In this document: piece by piece, positions 1-4,805 of the stretch
Layout of the letters: every line of letters begins with the position of its first letter
Numbering within the stretch: the first letter of the stretch is position 1
Notes under the pieces: generated by a model
What the model saw: only the letters and a program-made list of their open reading frames with translations
Databases searched by the model: none
Told to the model about the DNA's origin: nothing
Position numbers and translations under genes: made by a program
NCBI GenBank assembly: GCA_015121965.1
Contig: JADFAP010000003.1
Span: 1-8,223 of the forward strand
Direction of reading: 5' to 3'
DNA from: Candidatus Acidifodinimicrobium mancum
Lineage (GTDB): Archaea; Nanobdellota; Nanobdellia; Parvarchaeales; Parvarchaeaceae
Length of the DNA: 8,223 bases

Positions 1-104
1 TGATTTTCTTGACTGACATCAGACCCCTCCTTGCCAGGTATATTGTTTGGAGCGTAGCCAGAAAAGTTATACTGCATTCCATTCGGTTTAATTCCTTTTC
101 CCAT
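1..104 (-). CDS. Unidentified protein, N-terminal part only (runs off the window)
   Basis: On the minus strand an ATG at 104-102 opens a frame of 34 codons that stays open to the window edge. The peptide starts MGKGIKPNGMQYNFSG and continues with a polar, Gly- and Asn-rich stretch. I do not recognise the family. Two features support a real start: a TATA-like element about 38 nt upstream, and GTGAT (minus strand, + positions 109-113) just before the ATG, which could pair with the AUCAC of an archaeal 16S rRNA 3' end. It lies downstream of, and in the same direction as, the superoxide dismutase gene, but its own promoter and the hairpin between them argue for a separate transcript. Confidence 0.5.
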   Translation of the reverse strand, partial: MGKGIKPNGMQYNFSGYAPNNIPGKEGSDVSQEN

Positions 105-137
105 ATTAATCACTAAAGAGTAATAGAATATAACTAG

Positions 138-146
138 TATAAATAC
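138..146 (-). promoter_or_regulatory. TATA box for the partial gene at 1-104
   Basis: The minus strand reads AAAAGTATTTATACTAG here: an A-rich BRE-like stretch, then TATTTATA. A start site about 26 nt further on would be near 115, giving a short leader of about 11 nt that contains GTGAT. The core is nearly palindromic, so a plus-strand reading is possible, but nothing on that strand needs a promoter. Confidence 0.45.
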
Positions 147-186
147 TTTTCTAAATAAGATTTACGACTAAATATCATCGTTCTTT

Positions 187-212
187 AAACACTAAATCGC
201 TTTAGAGTGTTT
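187..212 (-). terminator. Hairpin just after the superoxide dismutase stop codon
   Basis: Arms AAACACT (187-193) and AGTGTTT (206-212) are perfect complements. The stem extends by AAA/TTT across a 2-nt bulge to a TCGC loop. It begins 4 nt past the sod stop codon. No T-run follows it on the minus strand, so it may act as an mRNA 3'-end stabiliser or processing site rather than a classic archaeal oligo-T terminator. Confidence 0.4.
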
Positions 213-216
213 GGCG

Positions 217-828
217 TCAAGCGTAAACTGATTTAAATTTATTATAACGCGCCTCTATTGCTTTCCAGTCTAGATTCGAGAAGAACGGCTCCAAGTACTT
301 TGCCTTGTCCGGTCCATAATCTACATAGAAAGCATGTTCATATACATCCAAAGCTATTATTGGCATCGCGCCCCAGACAGCCCCGTCGTTGTGCAGATCC
401 GCAAGGAAGACCCTCAACTTGTTGTCGGTTGGATCTATACAGAGGACTGCCCATCCCCTCGCTGCCTTTGCGACTGCAAACAGCTCCTGTTTAAAGTTAT
501 CAAAACTTCCAAAGTCTTCGTTTATTTTCTTGATTATATTCATGTCATTAGAGAAAGAACCGTCTCCACCAAGCATATCAAAATAAAGCTCATGCAGGAT
601 CTGCCCGCTCGCATTGAATGTCTCCTCTTTCTTGAGTGATCTGAAGTCACTGAAATTCGCATTTGCCTGGGTCTTGTCAACGGTCTTAAGCTTTGTGTGT
701 ATCTCATTTCTCTTCTTTACATACCCAGCGTAGTGCACGTCGTGATGGAATGATATCTGCTTTGCAGACAAACCCTTCAATTCCTTGTACTTCAAGCCCT
801 TTACTTCATACTGTGCGTCGTAGTTCAT
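217..828 (-). CDS. sod: Superoxide dismutase, Fe/Mn family
   Basis: The 203-residue product is full length for cytosolic Fe/Mn superoxide dismutases, which convert superoxide to O2 and H2O2. Predicted metal ligands are H28 (in SFHHDVHYAGY), H79 (in ILHELYF), D161 and H165 (in LDVYEHAFY). H32 and Y36 fit the second-sphere His and gateway Tyr, and GW at 125-126 is also conserved in the family. G75, four residues before H79, resembles Mn-type rather than Fe-type enzymes. H145 may take the place of the usual second-sphere Gln, as in some archaeal enzymes. Metal choice cannot be settled from sequence. There is no signal peptide. The start is fixed by GGAGGT 7 nt upstream. It diverges from an EncFtn-family gene, and the pair fits defence against superoxide plus safe handling of iron. 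Confidence 0.95.
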   Translation of the reverse strand: MNYDAQYEVKGLKYKELKGLSAKQISFHHDVHYAGYVKKRNEIHTKLKTVDKTQANANFSDFRSLKKEETFNASGQILHELYFDMLGGDGSFSNDMNIIKKINEDFGSFDNFKQELFAVAKAARGWAVLCIDPTDNKLRVFLADLHNDGAVWGAMPIIALDVYEHAFYVDYGPDKAKYLEPFFSNLDWKAIEARYNKFKSVYA

Positions 829-835
829 ATTTTTT

Positions 836-841
836 ACCTCC
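836..841 (-). promoter_or_regulatory. Shine-Dalgarno site of sod
   Basis: GGAGGT on the minus strand lies 7 nt before the sod ATG. This gene has a leader with a strong ribosome binding site, unlike the leaderless ferritin gene opposite it. Confidence 0.8.
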
Positions 842-881
842 TTATTTTAACTTAGAATTCAAGAATAATAATGAAACATAC

Positions 882-890
882 AAATTAATA
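882..890 (-). promoter_or_regulatory. TATA/BRE region for sod
   Basis: The minus strand reads GCAAAAAGTATTAATTTG, an A-rich BRE-like block followed by a TATA-like element. A start near 861 would give a leader of about 33 nt carrying the Shine-Dalgarno site. The same AAAAAGT plus AT-rich pattern occurs in the opposite orientation at 914-928 for the ferritin gene. Confidence 0.5.
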
Positions 891-919
891 CTTTTTGCGA
901 CTGATTTTGACAGGAAAAA

Positions 920-928
920 GTTATTATA
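920..928 (+). promoter_or_regulatory. TATA/BRE region for the ferritin-like gene
   Basis: GGAAAAAGTTATTATACG: BRE-like purine tract, then TTATTATA (921-928) centred about 27 nt before the ATG at 952. This places the transcription start at or next to the start codon and implies a leaderless mRNA. Confidence 0.65.
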
Positions 929-930
929 CG

Positions 931-950
931 TCGAATGCTTATCTATTCGA
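931..950 (+). promoter_or_regulatory. Inverted repeat between TATA box and start codon, candidate operator
   Basis: TCGAAT (931-936) and ATTCGA (945-950) form a perfect 6-bp dyad with an 8-nt spacer. It ends 1 nt before the ATG, so a bound protein would block the start site. A 6-bp dyad can arise by chance in a region this size. The regulator is unknown; an iron- or redox-responsive repressor is only an inference from the gene it precedes. Confidence 0.35.
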
Positions 951-951
951 T

Positions 952-1212
952 ATGCCAAGATATGAAGTTGCTGAAGATTTAGATGAGAAGACTAAGGATT
1001 TAAGTAGAGCCAGACAGTCGCTTGTTGAGGAAATTGAAGCGATAATGTTCTATGATGAGAGAGCAAATGCTACTAAAGACAAAGATCTGAAAGCGGTTAT
1101 AATACACAACAGAGACGATGAGAAGGAGCACGCAAGCCTATTACTGGAATGGCTTAGGAAGCACGATGAAGCTTTAGACAGAGAGCTGAAGAAGAACTTG
1201 TTCTCAAAATAA
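952..1212 (+). CDS. Encapsulated-ferritin (EncFtn) family ferroxidase, minimal form
   Basis: The 86-residue product has two helices typical of EncFtn, the ferritin-like proteins that dimerise into a four-helix ferroxidase site and oxidise Fe(II). The first helix carries EEIEAIMFYDER and the second HNRDDEKEHASLLLEWLRK. By comparison with what I recall of Rhodospirillum rubrum EncFtn, the ferroxidase residues are E27, E57 and H60, with E26, E29, F33 and Y34 matching the entry-site Glu, Trp and Tyr positions. The protein stops right after the second helix (ELKKNLFSK), so the C-terminal extension with an encapsulin-targeting peptide is absent. No encapsulin gene is nearby. I chose the ATG at 952 over an upstream start at 895 because the longer frame would include the TATA box and adds unrelated residues. 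The divergent sod gene supports a role in iron and oxygen stress. Confidence 0.88.
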   Translation: MPRYEVAEDLDEKTKDLSRARQSLVEEIEAIMFYDERANATKDKDLKAVIIHNRDDEKEHASLLLEWLRKHDEALDRELKKNLFSK

Positions 1213-1222
1213 GATTAACGCG

Positions 1223-1246
1223 TTTTTATTTCAAATATTATTTTTT
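1223..1246 (+). terminator. Oligo-T terminator after the ferritin-like gene
   Basis: Two T-runs on the plus strand (TTTTT at 1223-1227 and TTTTTT at 1241-1246) follow the stop codon by 10 and 28 nt. Archaeal RNA polymerase commonly stops at such runs without a hairpin. Confidence 0.55.
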
Positions 1247-1380
1247 ATGTCGCTGCTAACTACATTTTTACAAGTCTCTACAGCTTTTTTGGATTCTCCT
1301 AAGTACTTTATCGCCAGTTTCTCGAGGTCCTTCTTTTCTATATTGTAATTAAATGTGTATCCACTTAACTGCCCCTTGAT
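1231..1380 (-). pseudogene. Coding-like 49-codon frame without a normal start, after tRNA-Trp
   Basis: Reading leftwards from 1380 to a TGA at 1233-1231 gives 49 codons with a protein-like composition. Part of it reads NIEKKDLEKLAIKYL, followed by GESKKAVETCKNVV: charged, amphipathic, helix-forming. No ATG, GTG or TTG in frame opens it. Upstream the frame continues into the T-arm of tRNA-Trp and meets a TGA inside the tRNA. It may be the 3' remnant of a gene, a gene using a rare start such as ATC or ATA, or chance. Its TGA lies between the two T-runs of the ferritin terminator, so transcripts from both sides would converge here. I do not recognise the family. Confidence 0.3.
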
Positions 1381-1384
1381 AGGT

Positions 1385-1498
1385 TGGGGTCGTTGGGATT
1401 TGAACCCAAATCAAGCGGTTTCTTCTAATCATCCTTTTCGCAGTCATTTTTCCAGTCTAGCTGGAGCCGCCTATTCTACCGGATTAGACTACGACCCC
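1385..1498 (-). tRNA. tRNA-Trp (CCA) with a 41-nt intron
   Basis: Acceptor GGGGTCG (1498-1492) pairs with CGACCCC (1392-1386), with discriminator A at 1385. The T arm is TTGGG-TTCAAAT-CCCAA. The anticodon stem GGCGG/CCGCT closes only if bases 1460-1420 are removed, giving the loop CTCCAGA with anticodon CCA (1464-1462), the expected archaeal Trp loop. Exons are 1498-1461 and 1419-1385. The D stem is weak (TCT/AGA is its best core), with GG at the usual place in the loop. A CCA tail is not encoded. The 5' end directly abuts the DUF655 stop codon, so the tRNA must be cut from a joint transcript unless a promoter lies inside DUF655. Confidence 0.92.
1420..1460 (-). other. Intron of tRNA-Trp at position 37/38
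   Basis: The splice points come from restoring the anticodon loop. A bulge-helix-bulge shape can be drawn: 3-nt bulge AAA on the 3' side, central helix CUCC/GAAG with one C-A mismatch, 3-nt bulge AGC on the 5' side, then a weak inner helix. This is a relaxed motif. The intron is short and lacks convincing C/D boxes, unlike the long guide-RNA introns of tRNA-Trp in some euryarchaea. Confidence 0.75.
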
Positions 1499-2029
1499 TT
1501 AGGTGAATATCCTATACTTATCAACTTCATTTAGCTCTGATATTATACGCTCTCTAATGCTTCTTCTTATGTCAAACTGCAGTTCAACGCGTTTGTTTAT
1601 GTCATCGTAGCTAGTGAACGGGCTTTTGACACGCTCGCTTATAACCCTCTGCAATGTCTTAGATCCTATGCCAGGGATAAGCTCGAGGGAATGAAGCTTC
1701 ACATTTATTGGACCCAATCTGTTGATTACGTCTACGAATTTCTTCTCATCTTCCACTATCTTCTTATCCAGTATCTCATTCATCAATTCTTTGCCTTTTT
1801 CATCAACTTTACTCAGCGGTATCCTGCTTATGATGTGATGGATGTCCTCTCTCTTTCCTTCCCCTATGTATACTTTTTTGCCAACTTCTACTTTGCCATC
1901 TTTCTTGATGCTTGCAAGAAGGAGGCCTAATGATTCTGTGAGAAGGATTGCAGACGGCCTTCGGTCTTTCGAGTCGGACATACCGTATGGAAAGTACTCT
2001 AACACATTTGCGTATTCATCTTTTCCCAT
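1499..2029 (-). CDS. DUF655 family protein (probable RNA/DNA-binding, helix-hairpin-helix)
   Basis: The 176-residue product matches the archaeal DUF655 family in size, sequence style and position after rpoF. The N-terminal part (about 1-75, starting MGKDEYANVLEYFPYG) is beta-rich and may be an OB-like fold. Residues 114-133 hold a helix-hairpin-helix with LELIPGIGSKTLQ, a motif that binds the nucleic-acid backbone, and a basic helical tail follows. The biochemical role of the family is unsettled; its constant place among ribosome and polymerase genes suggests work in rRNA or translation. The ATG lies 12 nt after the rpoF stop, with only weak GTGAG as a ribosome site. In many archaea the next gene is ksgA; here the stop codon is followed at once by tRNA-Trp. 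Confidence 0.85.
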   Translation of the reverse strand: MGKDEYANVLEYFPYGMSDSKDRRPSAILLTESLGLLLASIKKDGKVEVGKKVYIGEGKREDIHHIISRIPLSKVDEKGKELMNEILDKKIVEDEKKFVDVINRLGPINVKLHSLELIPGIGSKTLQRVISERVKSPFTSYDDINKRVELQFDIRRSIRERIISELNEVDKYRIFT

Positions 2030-2041
2030 ATAGAAACTAAC

Positions 2042-2365
2042 TCACTGGAACTTTTTTAAGGTTGCTATAACAGCATTTAAGCTCTCCTCTGGTATGGTCA
2101 GCTTCAATGGTGAAAGAATTGCCCTAAGCTGGTCGGGAGAATTGGGACATACATCAATTATCATCCTTAGGTAATCATCCCTGAGATTCAAGTTCAGATT
2201 GGATAAAGCCTTAAATGCGTTCTCGAAGTCCTTTATCTTGACGTTTTTGTCCATGTGCTCCATGAGTTTCTTGCCGAACTCGTATCCCTGGTCTATGAAT
2301 TTAGAGTAGTTCTCCTTAAGCTCTGTCTCCCCAAGCAGCGTTTCGTCGATCAATTCATATTCCAT
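2042..2365 (-). CDS. rpoF: DNA-directed RNA polymerase subunit F (Rpo4/Rpb4)
   Basis: The 107-residue product is the size of archaeal Rpo4, which pairs with Rpo7 (RpoE) to form the polymerase stalk that guides nascent RNA and helps promoter opening. The diagnostic segment is IIDVCPNSPDQLRAIL (69-84), the HRDC-like core, followed by the PEES helix. The N-terminal half is charged and helical, as in the family. It starts 1 nt after the rpl21e stop (TGATATG), a sign of coupled translation. No separate promoter is visible, so it is read from the rpl21e promoter. Confidence 0.93.
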   Translation of the reverse strand: MEYELIDETLLGETELKENYSKFIDQGYEFGKKLMEHMDKNVKIKDFENAFKALSNLNLNLRDDYLRMIIDVCPNSPDQLRAILSPLKLTIPEESLNAVIATLKKFQ

Positions 2366-2366
2366 A

Positions 2367-2654
2367 TCACAGTTTCTTCAGATGAACAGGAAGCACATCG
2401 ATATATTTGTATCTTTTGCCGTCTTTCACCTCTATGGTGTATGCCCTGCCCTTCTCTCTAATCACCTTTCCAGACGCGCCAAAAAACCTCCTGTGAGGTA
2501 TGTTCCTCTGGAAGAACGGCTCCGGACTTATTATCACATTGTCATTCACATTGAACGTCTGTAAGAATTTACCTATAGGTACAGTCTTTCGCTCATCATT
2601 GCTTCGCAAAAGGCGGTTCCTACTAGACTTATGCAAACCTTTACTTCTTTTCAT
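2367..2654 (-). CDS. rpl21e: 50S ribosomal protein L21e
   Basis: The 95-residue product is full length for L21e, a large-subunit protein shared by archaea and eukaryotes. Conserved marks are the basic N-terminus (MKRSKGLHKSSRNRLLR), PHRRFFGASGKV (53-64), KGRAYTIEV (68-76) and the end VLPVHLKKL. It is the first gene of the rpl21e-rpoF-DUF655-tRNA-Trp unit. The ATG at 2654 lies about 27 nt from the centre of its TATA box, so its mRNA is probably leaderless. Only 33 nt separate it from the stop codon of the upstream surface-protein gene. Confidence 0.95.
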   Translation of the reverse strand: MKRSKGLHKSSRNRLLRSNDERKTVPIGKFLQTFNVNDNVIISPEPFFQRNIPHRRFFGASGKVIREKGRAYTIEVKDGKRYKYIDVLPVHLKKL

Positions 2655-2676
2655 ATGAAGTCCTAAGAAACGTGCT

Positions 2677-2685
2677 CCTTAAATA
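2677..2685 (-). promoter_or_regulatory. TATA box of the rpl21e operon
   Basis: The minus strand reads AAAGTATTTAAGGAG. TATTTAAG lies 23 nt before the rpl21e ATG. The box starts only 2 nt past the stop codon of the 571-residue gene, so the whole promoter is packed into a 33-nt gap. Confidence 0.65.
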
Positions 2686-2687
2686 CT

Positions 2688-4403
2688 TTAGCTTTCGATG
2701 CCTGGTACCCTAGGCATGTTGTCTTCTGAGGAGTTAATTATCTTTATTATACTGGTTATAGAACCGTTACCAATCGTACGATTGACAATAGTAGTAATTC
2801 CACGCTGCCTAAGTTCACAGATCCTTATGAGCATACTATCTTGCGTTGTTATGGACCTGATTCTATTGTTTATAGCAAGTATAGCAGAAAGGTTGGAGTT
2901 TAACGCCGAAGCTGCCTGCTCTCCAGCCAGCTTCTTCAACTCGTAGGATGTAGAATTGAGCATGCTGGTTATCTGTGCTCTACATGTAGAGTTGATTGAG
3001 GTATTGTTTAAAAATCTGCCTATATTCTCCATCTGGTCGCTTATATCTTCACCTACTTCCTTCTGAATTTGACTTTGGTTGAATCTGTCTTCGAAGAAAG
3101 AATTGTTTACCACAGAACCGCGCATATATGATCCATACATGTCCGAATTGAGCTGGCTCTTTATCTGGGCTATTATAGACAATGCAGCAGATATATTATT
3201 CGATGATATGGAAGCATTCGCATCCTTGGCCATGCTCAATAAGCTGCCTAATTCCTTTGATAAGGACAAAGCCGTCGAATTGTTCAGGCTCATATTGTAT
3301 ATAGAGAGATTGTAGTAATTCAATTTGCTTATTACCTCCGAAAGCTGCTCCTTAACGGAATTAAGCTCTTCGGCAACGTTTGCTAGCCTGTTGTGCAATT
3401 CGCTTTCATTTGCAAATTCATTATGAAATTGCTTAATCAAACTAAAAGCAGCACTTTCAAGTGGCTCAGACTCGTAGGTTATGTTATTACTCTTTAGATA
3501 CGCGTCTATCTGATCCACTATTGATGGTATCCCAACTACCTTTACGTCGGTTATATTTTCAGTTTTTATGTACTTCACTATGCCTGGCATTTGGGCTGTG
3601 ACATTGCTAACCAACGCCATGGATGAGTTTACCGAAGGAAGGGAACCGATGATCATTGAGGCATTCCATGCATTTTGATTTACCCCAACTATTAGATATC
3701 TGCTCACTTTCACCGGTGGCAGAGATGACTCATTTTCGTTCTGGTATCTAACAGCAGTGTTTTTACTAATTTGCGCCTCGACTGTTGACAACAGGTCCTT
3801 TGGTCCGAAGAAGGTGATGTTTGTTATATTGTGGCTTGATAGGTATGATAATATCGGCAACGGGATGTTGTTGAAGTACAACGGGAATAGTATACACTTG
3901 TTCCTTGCACTGTAGACACTTCCAGCAAATTGGTAGGAGTAGTAAGAAGAAGGATTCTCATTATATGGGACTATTACAGCACAAGTAGCATTAGCTGAAG
4001 GAAGGAGATATTCAGCCAAGTCCACAGCCGTTTCCGGGGCGGTTATGCCGAAAACCCTTAAAACATTAAAGCCGGCGCTCTTCAGAGCCTGGATTGTTTG
4101 ATTTGATATGACTGCCGGGCCTCCAATCACTATTACATTCTTAATTCCTTGTGCGGTTAAGTTAGCTATTACCTGCGAGGATATACTAGTAGAATTCAGA
4201 GATATCACTGGTATTCCATAAAAAGAGGCAAGGGGATAAGATGAAAAGTAATCTATAGAGTTTATGCCGGTTGTTATTATAGCAGTGTTGCTTGACGAAG
4301 GCTGAAAGTAGGATATATTCGGCAAAGCGTGTGAAACCGCTACTAAGAACAACGACAGCAGAAATGCCAAACCAATGTAAGCGTAGATCCCCTTTCTGTC
4401 CAT
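2688..4403 (-). CDS. Secreted or anchored surface protein with three CWB2-like repeats and a helical stalk
   Basis: The 571-residue product begins with a basic end and a hydrophobic segment (about 5-26, YIGLAFLLSLFLVAVSHA), a signal peptide or anchor. Three modules of the cell wall binding repeat 2 type follow, about 41-131, 142-220 and 234-312. Repeat 1 has the family pattern most clearly: YPLASFYGIPVISLNST, IKNVIVIGGPAVIS, VLRVFGITAPETA. Repeats 2 and 3 keep NITFFGPKDLL and ITDVKVVGIPSIV. In Firmicutes three such modules form one unit that attaches S-layer proteins to wall polymers. Residues from about 316 onward are mostly helical with coiled-coil-like stretches (about 335-362). There are roughly 30 N-x-S/T sequons and only four Cys. 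I see no C-terminal membrane segment. Its ligand in an archaeon is unknown. A TATA box close to the ATG implies its own leaderless transcript. Confidence 0.72.
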   Translation of the reverse strand: MDRKGIYAYIGLAFLLSLFLVAVSHALPNISYFQPSSSNTAIITTGINSIDYFSSYPLASFYGIPVISLNSTSISSQVIANLTAQGIKNVIVIGGPAVISNQTIQALKSAGFNVLRVFGITAPETAVDLAEYLLPSANATCAVIVPYNENPSSYYSYQFAGSVYSARNKCILFPLYFNNIPLPILSYLSSHNITNITFFGPKDLLSTVEAQISKNTAVRYQNENESSLPPVKVSRYLIVGVNQNAWNASMIIGSLPSVNSSMALVSNVTAQMPGIVKYIKTENITDVKVVGIPSIVDQIDAYLKSNNITYESEPLESAAFSLIKQFHNEFANESELHNRLANVAEELNSVKEQLSEVISKLNYYNLSIYNMSLNNSTALSLSKELGSLLSMAKDANASISSNNISAALSIIAQIKSQLNSDMYGSYMRGSVVNNSFFEDRFNQSQIQKEVGEDISDQMENIGRFLNNTSINSTCRAQITSMLNSTSYELKKLAGEQAASALNSNLSAILAINNRIRSITTQDSMLIRICELRQRGITTIVNRTIGNGSITSIIKIINSSEDNMPRVPGIES

Positions 4404-4427
4404 ACAATTTCTATTAACTTTTTTCGG

Positions 4428-4436
4428 TATTTAAAT
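4428..4436 (-). promoter_or_regulatory. TATA box of the CWB2-like surface protein gene
   Basis: The minus strand reads ACATTTAAATACCG. ATTTAAATA is centred about 29 nt before the ATG at 4403, so transcription should start within a few bases of the start codon. Confidence 0.65.
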
Positions 4437-4478
4437 GTTATTTTAGGTAACGTATGACCTTCAAATACAGGAGCAATC

Positions 4479-4562
4479 TGCAGAGGAGGGGATTTGAACC
4501 CCCGAGGGCGCTAGGCCATAAGGTCCTTAGCCTTACGCGTTGGACCGCTTCGCTACCTCTGC
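4479..4562 (-). tRNA. tRNA-Leu, anticodon reads AAG
   Basis: Acceptor GCAGAGG (4562-4556) pairs with CCTCTGC (4486-4480); discriminator is A (4479) and no CCA is encoded. The D stem is GCG/CGC. The anticodon stem TAAGG/CCTTA encloses the loop CTAAGGA. The variable arm is long (15 nt, GGC...GCC stem), and the T arm is GGGGG-TTCAAAT-CCCCT. A long variable arm plus A73 indicates Leu rather than Ser. With U33 in its usual place the anticodon at 4528-4526 is AAG, whereas archaea normally use GAG for these Leu codons. An AT-rich block upstream (4579-4590) may serve as TATA box. No intron is needed. Confidence 0.88.
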
Positions 4563-4805
4563 GTTTAAATTTATTATCTAATATTATCTATTTTTCTTTC
4601 AATTTATATCCTACCTTTGGAGGTATAAAACTTTAAATTGATAAATCCTCATTATATATCTGTACGGGAGGTTCTTATGCAAAGATTATAGACATAAGTA
4701 ATCTTGTCAATCAGCAGTTAGTATTTCTTAGAGTACATATTCACTAGAATGCTCTGATAAAGAGATGGGTACATAACTTTAAATTAAACATAGCCCAGTA
4801 GCGCG
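4563..4805. other. AT-rich intergenic region without a recognisable gene
   Basis: I see no convincing coding frame or RNA gene here. It holds AT-rich DNA upstream of tRNA-Leu, the 11-mer AACTTTAAATT twice (4629-4639 and 4775-4785), a 7-bp inverted repeat AAGATTA/TAATCTT (4682-4688 and 4699-4705), and a 4-bp CTCT/AGAG hairpin (4752-4764). GGGAGG followed by an ATG at 4678 opens only four codons. Confidence 0.5.

Noticed and set aside
895..951. Longer ferritin-like protein starting at 895
   Set aside because: The extra codons run through the TATA box and dyad, and the added residues do not resemble the EncFtn N-terminus.
258..965. Several plus-strand frames opposite sod, up to about 100 codons
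   Set aside because: They are antisense shadows of a clear superoxide dismutase gene, with no ribosome sites or recognisable protein patterns.
1420..1460. C/D box guide RNA inside the tRNA-Trp intron
   Set aside because: Only a one-mismatch C-like AUGAUUA is present, no proper D box follows it, and 41 nt is too short for the known type of guide intron.
4479..4562. Reading this tRNA as Ser(GGA)
   Set aside because: GGA falls at loop positions 36-38 without U33 before it, and the discriminator is A, which fits Leu rather than Ser.
4454..4636. 60-codon plus-strand frame across tRNA-Leu
   Set aside because: It reads through the antisense of a complete tRNA and has no family pattern.
4682..4764. 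Small structured RNA from the two short hairpins in the 4563-4805 gap
   Set aside because: The stems are 7 and 4 bp and AT-rich, no known RNA motif is present, and no clear promoter or terminator frames them.
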